Part shown: one piece after another, positions 22,487 to 28,965 of the stretch
Position numbering within the stretch: the stretch's first letter is position 1
How the letters are laid out: each line of letters begins with the position of its first letter
NCBI GenBank assembly: GCA_944362765.1
Contig: CALVTP010000016.1
Location: 1 to 33,286, forward strand
Length of the DNA: 33,286 nt
Origin: an uncultured Clostridia bacterium
GTDB lineage: Bacteria > Bacillota > Clostridia > Christensenellales > DTU072
Direction of reading: 5' to 3'
The notes under the pieces: generated by a model
Told to the model about the DNA's origin: nothing
Database searches by the model: none
What the model saw: the letters and a program-made list of their open reading frames with translations, nothing else
Translations under genes and position numbers: made by a program

Positions 22487-22617
22487 CTTTTTTTCGGAGG
22501 CTCGGAGGCTTCGATCGGAGACTCGACGTTTGTGGGCGTGAAAGCGGCTCCGAGGTAGTAAAAAAAGTCCCGGGTTTCCCGGAAACATCAAAATAAAAGG
22601 GGGCTTTTAAGTTTTCC

Positions 22618-22643
22618 GATCCGCCACGGCGGATCTTTTTTTT
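22618..22643 (+). terminator. Intrinsic terminator after the symporter gene
   Basis: GATCCGCC (22618-22625) pairs with GGCGGATC (22628-22635), followed by eight Ts. Strong for its size. A smaller CCGGG/CCCGG hairpin lies about 45 bp upstream. Confidence 0.88.
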
Positions 22644-22662
22644 TGAGAATTTTCGGAAGAAG

Positions 22663-22693
22663 AGTATAAAAAGTCCGTGACGTGTCCATAATC
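22663..22693 (+). promoter_or_regulatory. Candidate forespore (sigma-F/sigma-G) promoter of spoIIQ
   Basis: AGTATA (22663-22668), 18 bp, CATAATC (22687-22693). The spacing and -10 resemble the sigma-G consensus (TGAATA, N17-18, CATACTA). Read as GTATA, N15, GTCCATAATC it also fits the sigma-F pattern. There is no sigma-A TATAAT here. The predicted start near 22700 leaves a 20-nt leader containing the Shine-Dalgarno. Confidence 0.45.
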
Positions 22694-22720
22694 GGAGCAA
22701 TCGAAACCACGGAGGTCAAT

Positions 22721-23392
22721 ATGAAGAATAAAGGAAACGCCCAAAAGCTGAAAGCCTTTTTCAAGAAAAACATTTATTATATCGTAATGATCGTCTGTAT
22801 TCTGGCGATTGCCGCGATGATAACCGTCGCCGTAGTGCTGGGTGGTGAGGAAACTACGCCCGTGCCCGCTCCCACTCCGGGAGACGTCACAGATCAGAAT
22901 CCCCCGGACGATTCCGGCACCGTCACTCCCCCCGACGACACGCCCGACACTCCCGTTGACGTCACCCCCGAACCCATAATCTTCGGTTTGCCCGTTGCGG
23001 GCGGCACCGTAATCAAAGATTACGCGATGGATACTCTCGTCTGGTCGTCGACCCTGAAACAGTACTCCGTTCATCCCGGTATTGACTATAAAGCCGCGGA
23101 AGGCGCGTCTGCTGTCGCGGTTTATGACGGAGTAGTCTCTTCCGTAACGTACGATCAGCTGAACGGCAACGTCGTCAAAATCGACCACGGCGACGGTCTC
23201 GTAACCATATACTCCTCTCTTGAGGAACCCGTCGTCAGCGTCGGACAGTCCGTTACCGAAGGCACCGCGCTGGGGCTGCTCGGAACTTCGGCGACGAAGG
23301 AAATGTCCGACGGAAGCCATCTCCACTTCGAGGTAAGCCTGAACGGAGAAGTGGCTGATCCTTACGACTATCTTCCTGCGGGCGACAAATAA
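22721..23392 (+). CDS. spoIIQ: SpoIIQ-like M23 peptidase-domain protein
   Basis: A 223-residue protein: a basic N-terminus, one hydrophobic segment (about 19-41), a Pro/Asp/Thr-rich linker (43-85) and an M23 (LytM) domain (about 90-217). The metal ligands are complete: H118 and D122 in VHPGID, and H200/H202 in SHLHFEV. The pre-motif region YAMDTLVWSSTLKQYSVHPG closely matches SpoIIQ, the forespore membrane protein that pairs with SpoIIIAH across the septum during engulfment. Bacillus SpoIIQ lacks a full metal site, while clostridial versions keep it, as here. Length also fits clostridial SpoIIQ. The ATG at 22721 has GGAGG 5 nt upstream, and a forespore-type promoter lies 28 bp before the ATG. 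A generic M23 cell-wall hydrolase is the alternative. Confidence 0.8.
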   Translation: MKNKGNAQKLKAFFKKNIYYIVMIVCILAIAAMITVAVVLGGEETTPVPAPTPGDVTDQNPPDDSGTVTPPDDTPDTPVDVTPEPIIFGLPVAGGTVIKDYAMDTLVWSSTLKQYSVHPGIDYKAAEGASAVAVYDGVVSSVTYDQLNGNVVKIDHGDGLVTIYSSLEEPVVSVGQSVTEGTALGLLGTSATKEMSDGSHLHFEVSLNGEVADPYDYLPAGDK

Positions 23393-23421
23393 CGTAGATT
23401 TTAATCCATGCTCTCCTCAAA

Positions 23422-23454
23422 CGAAGAACGGCTCCTTCAGGGAACCGTTCTTCG
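23422..23454. terminator. Hairpin between spoIIQ and the convergent ttcA-type gene
   Basis: CGAAGAACGG (23422-23431) pairs perfectly with CCGTTCTTCG (23445-23454) around a partly paired loop. T-runs are short on both sides, so termination efficiency is uncertain. The position between convergent genes suits a bidirectional terminator. Confidence 0.65.
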
Positions 23455-23473
23455 TGTTTCGGAATACCGAATG

Positions 23474-24223
23474 CTATTGTTTCGACTTTTTTGGCGGAAG
23501 CAGCGAATATCTTTCGGGCGAGGTTATCGCCGAAAAAATCCTGTCCTTTGCGATGGGTATTTCTTTTTGGAGCCCGTCTAAAATGTTTTTCATGTGTTCG
23601 CGTTCGGTGTTGTGGTTTGCGGGGCAGGGATTGGGGAGCGGGGTCAGCCGAAGTTTATTCATAGCCCCTTTGATGTCTGCTTCCTTGACGTAAATGAGCG
23701 GTCTTATGACGGTCATGCCCGTTCTGGACATATACGAAACGGGTTGGAAGGTGTTGAGTCGCCCCTCATAAACCATCGACAGGAAAAATGTCTCCGTAAG
23801 GTCGTCCGCGTTGTGACCGAGCGCCAATTTATTGTACCCGAGCTCGACGCACTTTGTGTTCAGCGCCCCGCGTCTCATCTTGGAGCAAAGGGAACAGGGA
23901 TTGGATTCCTTCCTCACCTCGAAAACAACTTCGGCAATGTCGGTTTTGACGACATGAAAGGGGATTTCAAGCTCCTCCATCAAAGCTTCGAGCGCCGCAC
24001 GCTCCTTTTCCGTCCCCTTCAAGCCCATATCGACGTTGACGGCGGCAAGTTCGAACGGAACCGGTGAAAAACGTCTGTAATACGAGAGGGCGACGCACAA
24101 AATCAGGCTGTCCTTCCCTCCGGAAAGTCCTACGGCTATTCTGTCGCCCGGAGAAATCATGTCGTAGTCCTCTGCCGCTCTCCGAATGCAGCCCAGAATT
24201 TTTCTGAGGTACTTGCTCTCCAT
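23474..24223 (-). CDS. ttcA: TtcA-type tRNA-cytidine thiolase (PP-loop ATPase)
   Basis: A 249-residue PP-loop protein of the TtcA/TtuA group. TtcA-like enzymes activate a tRNA base with ATP and insert sulfur, using an oxygen-sensitive Fe-S cluster. The PP-loop is SGGKDS (34-39). The three cluster cysteines of TtcA are present: C110 and C113 in NPCSLCSKMRRG, and C200 in PNPCPAN. GHNADDLTET (about 136-145) is also typical. The ATG overlaps the flavodiiron stop codon (TAATG), so the two are translationally coupled. An oxygen-labile Fe-S enzyme made together with an O2-reducing flavoprotein is biologically plausible. TtcA makes 2-thiocytidine at tRNA position 32 in Proteobacteria; the target here is inferred only by homology. 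Confidence 0.88.
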   Translation of the reverse strand: MESKYLRKILGCIRRAAEDYDMISPGDRIAVGLSGGKDSLILCVALSYYRRFSPVPFELAAVNVDMGLKGTEKERAALEALMEELEIPFHVVKTDIAEVVFEVRKESNPCSLCSKMRRGALNTKCVELGYNKLALGHNADDLTETFFLSMVYEGRLNTFQPVSYMSRTGMTVIRPLIYVKEADIKGAMNKLRLTPLPNPCPANHNTEREHMKNILDGLQKEIPIAKDRIFSAITSPERYSLLPPKKSKQ

Positions 24224-25413
24224 TATTTTTTGATATCCGCAGCGATATCCGAGGCAAGCTTATCCAATTGCTCGAAGGTTTCCTGCTTCGGAGTGCTTCT
24301 GAACGATACCGTTTCTCCGATAAACGCGACGTCTTTCAATAAGGAAAGCTCTTCGCGCATCAATTTTCCGCTCTGCGCCGCCCATGAGCCGTTTTCGATG
24401 AAGGAAAATTTCCTTCCCCTTATGTCGTGACGTACGATTTCGGAAATCAGCGTCTCCATTGTGGTGAAGATACCGGCATTGTATGTGACCGAGGCGAGTA
24501 CGACGTGGCTTTTCGCAAAAATTTCCGCAATGATATATGAAAAGTGAGTTTTGGAGACATCGAATATCGCCGCATCCCCGACGCCGCGGTCGTGAAGCGC
24601 CGTCTGCAGATACTCCGCCGCGCGCTTGGTGTTACCGTAGACGGAGGCGTACGCTATGACAACGGAGGAGCGCTCCGGGGCGTATGACGCCCATTTCAGG
24701 TAGTACCCCGCCGCCTTTTCGAAGAGCGCTTTTGTGAGTACCGGTCCGTGGAGAGGACAAACTCTTTCGATTTCAAAGTCGACTTTTTTCAGCGCAGCCA
24801 AAACCTGTACGCCGTACTTTCCGACAATATTTGTGTAGTATCTTCTTGCTTCGGGTAGATAGCTTTCGAATTCGTCATCCGCAAGATATATGTCTGTTTG
24901 GGATCCGAAAGTTCCGAAAGCGTCAGCCGAAAACAATGTTTTCGTATCTTCGTCGTAAGTGAACATCACCTCAGGCCAATGTACCATAGGGGCGAAGACG
25001 AAGCGCAGGGTGTGTCCGGGAACGGAGAGAGTATCGCCGTCCTTTACCACTACCGTTTCGGAACTTAAATCGGGGAAGAACCCCTCCAAAAAAGCTTTGG
25101 AGCGGACGTTTACGACAATCTTCATCGCGGGATATTTTTCTGCCAGCGCCTTGACGGAAGCGGAATGGTCGGGTTCCATGTGGTTGATGACCAGGTAGGC
25201 GGGGGATTTACCTTCGAGCGCTTCCTCGAGGTTTTGCAAAAACTCGTTGGTAAACGCGCCGTCCGCGGTGTCGAAGACGACCGGTTCGTCTCCCGTCAGC
25301 ACATAGGAGTTATAGGTGACTCCGTCCGGCACGGGATAGACGTTTTCGAAAAGGGAGATGCGTCTGTCGGCGCTTCCTATGTAATAAAGATCCGTCAATA
25401 ATTGCTTTTTCAT
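24223..25413 (-). CDS. fprA: Flavodiiron protein (A-type flavoprotein), O2/NO reductase
   Basis: A 396-residue two-domain flavodiiron protein that reduces O2 to water, or NO to N2O, in anaerobes. The N-terminal metallo-beta-lactamase-like domain holds the diiron site: H78, E80, D82 and H83 in HMEPDH, H145 in VHWPE, D164 in FSADAFG and H222 in CPLHGP. All are present, so the site appears intact. The C-terminal flavodoxin domain begins near 250 with VIAYASVYGNTKRAAEYL (FMN phosphate loop). I chose the ATG at 25413. The longer frame begins inside the -10 box. The -10 ends 9 nt upstream and there is no Shine-Dalgarno. Rubredoxin, the usual electron donor, is encoded divergently 150 bp away, which supports the function. 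Confidence 0.96.
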   Translation of the reverse strand: MKKQLLTDLYYIGSADRRISLFENVYPVPDGVTYNSYVLTGDEPVVFDTADGAFTNEFLQNLEEALEGKSPAYLVINHMEPDHSASVKALAEKYPAMKIVVNVRSKAFLEGFFPDLSSETVVVKDGDTLSVPGHTLRFVFAPMVHWPEVMFTYDEDTKTLFSADAFGTFGSQTDIYLADDEFESYLPEARRYYTNIVGKYGVQVLAALKKVDFEIERVCPLHGPVLTKALFEKAAGYYLKWASYAPERSSVVIAYASVYGNTKRAAEYLQTALHDRGVGDAAIFDVSKTHFSYIIAEIFAKSHVVLASVTYNAGIFTTMETLISEIVRHDIRGRKFSFIENGSWAAQSGKLMREELSLLKDVAFIGETVSFRSTPKQETFEQLDKLASDIAADIKK

Positions 25414-25422
25414 AACGAAATG

Positions 25423-25451
25423 ATTATACAATAATAAGCTGTCGTCCGCAA
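25423..25451 (-). promoter_or_regulatory. Promoter of fprA-ttcA, predicted near-leaderless
   Basis: On minus: TTGCGG (25451-25446), a 17-bp spacer and a perfect TATAAT (25428-25423). Nine nt separate the -10 box from the ATG. The -35 box overlaps the left arm of the intergenic dyad. Confidence 0.6.
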
Positions 25452-25486
25452 GCGTTTTAGCGGGCGTAAACGTTTAAAAGGCTTGC
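25448..25486. promoter_or_regulatory. Dyad between the divergent fprA and rubredoxin promoters
   Basis: GCAAGCGTTTTA (25448-25459) and TAAAAGGCTTGC (25475-25486) are inverted repeats matching at 11 of 12 positions. An inner AAACGTTT palindrome lies at 25468-25475. Each outer arm overlaps the -35 box of one of the two divergent promoters. This geometry suits a shared operator for coordinated control, for example by a redox or oxygen sensor. The regulator is unknown. Confidence 0.5.
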
Positions 25487-25511
25487 ACTTTTTCGGTTGC
25501 TCTTATATAAT
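25483..25511 (+). promoter_or_regulatory. Rubredoxin promoter
   Basis: TTGCAC (25483-25488), 17-bp spacer, TATAAT (25506-25511). Unlike the divergent fprA promoter it gives a leader of about 45 nt with a Shine-Dalgarno (AAAGGAG). Confidence 0.7.
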
Positions 25512-25563
25512 TAAAATACGGCGGAAGCCGAAAAACGGGGCTTATGCCCGAAAGGAGAAAGAC

Positions 25564-25698
25564 ATGAAGTACATTTGCGATGTTTGCGGTTACGAGTACG
25601 ACGAGGAAGCCGAAGGCGTAAAATGGGAAGATCTTCCCGACGATTACGTCTGCCCCCTTTGCGGAGTAGGCAAAGACCAATTCTCACCCGCCGAATAA
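25564..25698 (+). CDS. Rubredoxin, short form
   Basis: A 44-residue one-iron electron carrier. The four iron ligands are C5/C8 (CDVCGYEY) and C30/C33 (CPLCGVGK). [20 protein letters not shown] is typical. It lacks the loop of about 8 residues (NGVxPGTxF region) of standard 52-54-residue rubredoxins, like the 45-residue Desulfovibrio desulfuricans protein. The likely role is to pass electrons to the flavodiiron protein encoded divergently. It has a good Shine-Dalgarno and its own promoter and terminator. Confidence 0.96.
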   Translation: MKYICDVCGYEYDEEAEGVKWEDLPDDYVCPLCGVGKDQFSPAE

Positions 25699-25713
25699 TA
25701 GCCGAGACCGAAA

Positions 25714-25741
25714 GAGCCGTCCTGTCCGGGCGGCTCCTTTG
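25714..25741 (+). terminator. Rubredoxin terminator
   Basis: GAGCCG (25714-25719) with CGGCTC (25731-25736), extended inward by a T-G and two C-G pairs around a 5-nt loop, followed by CTTTTGG. A moderate terminator 15 bp after the stop codon. Confidence 0.65.
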
Positions 25742-25822
25742 GATTTTGACCTACTTGAATTTTCGGTCATCTTAAGTTTAAGCAGTCCGGACTTATTTAT
25801 GCTTCGCCGCGACAGGTAAATA

Positions 25823-26668
25823 ATGGAAACGCAGGAAATTCGCTCGATATTGGATAAATACGGCTTCGATTTCAAAAAAAGCCTCGGTCAGAACTTTCTC
25901 ACCGACCCGGGGCTGCTTCGTGCCATCGTGCGTGACGCCGGCGTCACCTCTTGCGACACCGTTCTCGAAATCGGCGCGGGAGCGGGCACTTTAACTGCAA
26001 AAATCGCCTCGGTCGCCGGGAAAGTCATCGCTTTTGATGTGGACAGAGCGTTGGAACCGGTGTTGAAGGAGACCCTGTCGGAATTTCAAAACGTAGAAGT
26101 GCGCTTCGAGGACGTCATGAAGATGTCCGACGACGAGCTTAACGCCATTTCCGGAAACGACTATAAGGTAGTTGCCAATATCCCTTATTACATCACCACC
26201 CCGCTTATTATGCGCTTTTTGGAGTGCAAGATTCCGCCCCGTTCGATGACTCTTACCGTGCAGGAAGAGGTGGCGGAGCGGCTTATAGCGCCGCCGGGCA
26301 CTCCCGAATACGGCGCGTTGAGCGTCACCGTCGCCCTTCGCGGCTTTGCGAAAATCACGAGACGGATTCCGCGGCAGCTCTTCCGCCCCGTGCCGAAGGT
26401 CGATTCCGCCGTTATCAGAATCGATATCGCCGAAAAATATCCGGGAGTGGATATCGAAAAGCTCTGCCGGCTGGCGCGAGCCGGTTTCGGCATGCGCAGG
26501 AAGACGCTTTTAAACAATCTCTCCGCATTGACCGGAGCGCAAAAATCAGAGCTCGAAAGGGCGATCTCCAAGGCAGGTTTCGACCCGAGAGTGCGCGGCG
26601 AAAGCCTCTCGGCAGAGGATTACGTCACCCTTTATAAGAGCCTTCTTTCGGAAGGAGCGGGATTCTGA
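25823..26668 (+). CDS. rsmA: 16S rRNA dimethyladenosine transferase (RsmA/KsgA)
   Basis: It dimethylates the two adjacent adenines near the 3' end of 16S rRNA during small-subunit maturation, using S-adenosylmethionine. It has 281 residues, normal length. Motifs: KKSLGQNFL (about 19-27), the SAM-binding EIGAGAGTLT (about 50-59), and the catalytic NIPY (119-122) in VVANIPYYITTPL. FGMRRKTLLNNLS near the C-terminus is also characteristic. The start is preceded only by a weak ACAGG. No close operon partner lies upstream, and a terminator separates it from rubredoxin. Downstream comes a structured intergenic region, then an unrecognised gene. Confidence 0.97.
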   Translation: METQEIRSILDKYGFDFKKSLGQNFLTDPGLLRAIVRDAGVTSCDTVLEIGAGAGTLTAKIASVAGKVIAFDVDRALEPVLKETLSEFQNVEVRFEDVMKMSDDELNAISGNDYKVVANIPYYITTPLIMRFLECKIPPRSMTLTVQEEVAERLIAPPGTPEYGALSVTVALRGFAKITRRIPRQLFRPVPKVDSAVIRIDIAEKYPGVDIEKLCRLARAGFGMRRKTLLNNLSALTGAQKSELERAISKAGFDPRVRGESLSAEDYVTLYKSLLSEGAGF

Positions 26669-26720
26669 CGATAAAAATTTCAATTTTCCGTCCCGATAAA
26701 ATCTCTCATTGACGCACAAG

Positions 26721-26830
26721 ATATGCCGCAACCGCTTAAACGGCGGCGAACCGTGCTTGCTTGCAAGGACGGGTGTCCAAAGCGGCGCAGTCGTTCGCCT
26801 TTTTGCATTAAGCGCCTTAATGCGGCATAT
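26721..26830 (+). ncRNA. Candidate compact structured RNA or leader upstream of the 26852 gene
   Basis: Four nested helices. P1 is ATATGCCGCA (26721-26730) with its perfect 10-bp complement at 26821-26830. P2 is CGCTTAA (26733-26739) with TTAAGCG (26808-26814). P3 is GGCGAAC (26745-26751) with GTTCGCC (26793-26799). The inner hairpin is GGAC-GGGT-GTCC (26767-26778). All four are perfect Watson-Crick stems, in order and with small internal loops. It sits between rsmA and the 26852 gene, ending 12 nt before that gene's Shine-Dalgarno. I see no clear promoter. It may be part of a read-through leader. It matches no riboswitch or RNA class I recognise. Confidence 0.5.
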
Positions 26831-26851
26831 ATTAGTCGGTGTGAGGTGGCT

Positions 26852-27874
26852 ATGCTGGTAAAAAAGACTATCGTAATGAGCGGGAAGGGAGGACAGGGTC
26901 ACCTGACCGCGGTAAGAGTGGGAAACGAGACGGGCTTGAAGCTGGTGATGGAGCCGCCCGCCGCGCGAGCCGTACTCGCCTTCAAAGCGGGAAATTCCCC
27001 CGAAAGCTTTTACGAAGTAAGCTCGTCAAAAAGCGAGATTCCCGTAAATATCGCGCTGGATGCGCACGACGAACTTTCCGCCGCAGTATTTACCGCGGAG
27101 GGGGAGTATCTTTCCGGTGGCAGGAAACGGAAATTTTCCGTTCCGAAGGAATATTTCGAGCCCGAAAAGGTGAAACGCGCCGCAAATTCCCGAGATACGA
27201 GAGAAGAGGGGACGGCGCCGAAAAGCGAGGAGTCTTCCGCGCCGGAAAGCGCGGAGGGAGAGGGCGGCAAAGTCAATTATCCCGATAGCGAAACACTTAA
27301 AGACGGGGGTGATGACGCCGACGCCGGACATTCCGGGATGTCTGAGAAGACGTTGAAGGACGACGGAGAAAGCGACGGCGCTAAGGCGCAAAACTTAGTT
27401 CAAGCAGAAAATACCGCTCAATACTCCGAAGAGGTCGATATAATAAAAACCGATGAATCGGTAACCGAAAAGACTAAAAAGGTAACCCGTAACGAAAAAA
27501 ACGAAGACGAGGAACTTGATCTCGGAAAGGCGTTCGGAAGCTTTCAATTCAACAAAGGCGAAAATTTCTATCTCAATATCCGCGGAAAGCTGGAGGAGAT
27601 AATGACGATAAATCCGGAGTGCAGGGAGCTTGAAAAACTCATCCCCGACAGCAAGTGGGTGAAAGTATACTACGACGAGGACGAATACTATGTCGTCGGG
27701 ATATTGACGGAGGAGGGCGCCGTCAGATACTTAGGTTACGGCGTACCCGGCGTTGAGGGGATCCGCCCGCCGAAGGAAGCCGAGGAGTTATGTGATTTTC
27801 TTCCTTCCGGCGGCGAGGAAGAGGGGTATTGGATAATGCTTCAAAAAGCCGATAACGGCGAACTTATAAAATAA
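26852..27874 (+). CDS. Unrecognised acidic protein with conserved-looking end domains
   Basis: A 340-residue cytoplasmic protein that I cannot assign. The ATG at 26852 is preferred because GAGGTGG lies just upstream. The longer frame from 26723 runs through a structured RNA region. There are three parts: an N-terminal domain (1 to about 100) with mixed hydrophobic and charged residues, a long acidic, low-complexity middle (about 105-215, rich in Glu, Ser, Ala, Asp), and a compact C-terminal domain (about 220-340) starting DLGKAFGSFQFNKGENFYLN and containing WVKVYYDEDEYYVVGILT. A CxxC is absent, as are membrane segments. The strongly structured RNA directly upstream is the most interesting contextual feature. 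A terminator follows at 27919. Confidence 0.75.
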   Translation: MLVKKTIVMSGKGGQGHLTAVRVGNETGLKLVMEPPAARAVLAFKAGNSPESFYEVSSSKSEIPVNIALDAHDELSAAVFTAEGEYLSGGRKRKFSVPKEYFEPEKVKRAANSRDTREEGTAPKSEESSAPESAEGEGGKVNYPDSETLKDGGDDADAGHSGMSEKTLKDDGESDGAKAQNLVQAENTAQYSEEVDIIKTDESVTEKTKKVTRNEKNEDEELDLGKAFGSFQFNKGENFYLNIRGKLEEIMTINPECRELEKLIPDSKWVKVYYDEDEYYVVGILTEEGAVRYLGYGVPGVEGIRPPKEAEELCDFLPSGGEEEGYWIMLQKADNGELIK

Positions 27875-27918
27875 AATCCGCTGAAATCCGACATATTTCG
27901 GGGGTAAATCGCCATTTT

Positions 27919-27951
27919 AAAGGATCGCTATTGTATAAGGCGATCCTTTTT
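27919..27951 (+). terminator. Terminator whose loop carries the next gene's -35 box
   Basis: AAAGGATCGC (27919-27928) pairs perfectly with GCGATCCTTT (27940-27949), followed by Ts. The 11-nt loop contains TTGTAT, the -35 box of the promoter for the gene at 27999. The terminator and promoter are thus physically interlaced. Confidence 0.82.
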
Positions 27952-27959
27952 GGTATAAT
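27931..27959 (+). promoter_or_regulatory. Promoter of the 27999 gene, embedded in a terminator
   Basis: TTGTAT (27931-27936), a 17-bp spacer and a perfect TATAAT (27954-27959). The spacer is the descending arm of the upstream terminator. The leader is about 33 nt, with GGGGAGGAAGGAG before the ATG. Confidence 0.65.
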
Positions 27960-27998
27960 TTCAGTGTCGAAAGAAAATTTTTTTCGGGGAGGAAGGAG

Positions 27999-28697
27999 AT
28001 GGTTTCCGATAAAACTAAGTTGTTACTTTCGCGCGCCTATTTTTATATGCTGCAGCTTGCAGACGGGAAAAGCCCGATTGACGGTTCCGAATTGGGAGAA
28101 GAATCGATAATAAAAGATTTAAAAGTTCATAATTGCCTCCAATATGTCGCAAAATTTTTAGGAGAAGTCGTCAGGAAAAGTTTCAATGCCGAGGATGAGG
28201 AGGAGCTGTTCGATCCAGCATTGACGGGTGACGAAAACTACAATAAAGGAAAGTCCGCGGGAAAGAAAAACAGAAAAATACGACCTCCGTTCGTTTACGA
28301 CGCCGAGAAGGCGGCTGAAATCAGGATCAGTCCCACTCCTTGCTCGCTCAGTACGCTGGTAAAAGAGATAAATGCCGTTTTCAACGAAGGAAAAAAGGTG
28401 AAATATTCGGAGCTTGCGGAAATATTAGTGGAACAAGGCATATTGATAAATAATCCTTACAGCTCCGGCGGCAGGTACGCCGCGGCGCCCGACGCTGACA
28501 TCAAAGGAATTTTCACCGAAAGAAAGGTTACCTCCTACGGAAGGGAGTATTTTGTTACGAGCTATACCCAAATGGGGCAGAAATTGGTGTTGGAGTTTTT
28601 GCCGCTCGTTGCCGAACGACAGCGTGAAAAGGCTCTCAAAAATGACTCGGAAGAGGTTTTAAACGACGACGAGGGGGAGAAAGAGGGCTCGGAATAA
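27999..28697 (+). CDS. Unrecognised 232-residue protein
   Basis: A soluble, charged protein I cannot assign. The N-terminal part (about 1-70) looks helical (KTKLLLSRAYFYMLQLADGK). A Lys/Arg-rich linker (about 85-100, GKKNRKIRPPF) follows. The C-terminal half (about 110-210) reads like a small helix-turn-helix-type or specialised winged domain (VKYSELAEILVEQGILI, then TSYGREYFVTSYTQMGQKLV), ending in an acidic tail. That reading is by eye only. It has a strong Shine-Dalgarno and its own promoter, and stands alone between terminators. A DNA- or RNA-binding role is possible but not shown. Confidence 0.75.
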   Translation: MVSDKTKLLLSRAYFYMLQLADGKSPIDGSELGEESIIKDLKVHNCLQYVAKFLGEVVRKSFNAEDEEELFDPALTGDENYNKGKSAGKKNRKIRPPFVYDAEKAAEIRISPTPCSLSTLVKEINAVFNEGKKVKYSELAEILVEQGILINNPYSSGGRYAAAPDADIKGIFTERKVTSYGREYFVTSYTQMGQKLVLEFLPLVAERQREKALKNDSEEVLNDDEGEKEGSE

Positions 28698-28730
28698 GCT
28701 GTCTGGCGACGGAATTATCGGGTGATCGGG

Positions 28731-28759
28731 AGGGGCGAACGCTTCCGGAACCCCTTTTT
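28731..28759 (+). terminator. Probable terminator of the 27999 gene
   Basis: AGGGG (28731-28735) pairs with CCCCT (28751-28755), directly followed by Ts. The 15-nt loop contains the palindrome TTCCGGAA, so the fold is not unique. Confidence 0.45.
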
Positions 28760-28843
28760 CTTCGAGAGGCGGATATTCGCATCGAAACGGCGTTCGGAAG
28801 GCGCCCGCCCGGATAATTTTATGCGAATTTATTTTCGCGATTA

Positions 28844-28872
28844 TTAAATTCTTCCGCGGATAATGTTATAGT
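28844..28872 (+). promoter_or_regulatory. Candidate promoter of the GPH transporter gene
   Basis: TTAAAT (28844-28849), a 17-bp spacer and TATAGT (28867-28872), in AT-rich DNA. It predicts a leader of about 87 nt. Weaker than the other promoters in this window. Confidence 0.4.
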
Positions 28873-28965
28873 AGTTGCACGGGCACGCCCGCGGGAAGTC
28901 GGAGGGAATATTTATTTCGCCGATTTTCGGAATTAACCGACAGGAAAAAGACGGAAGGTGATGAA

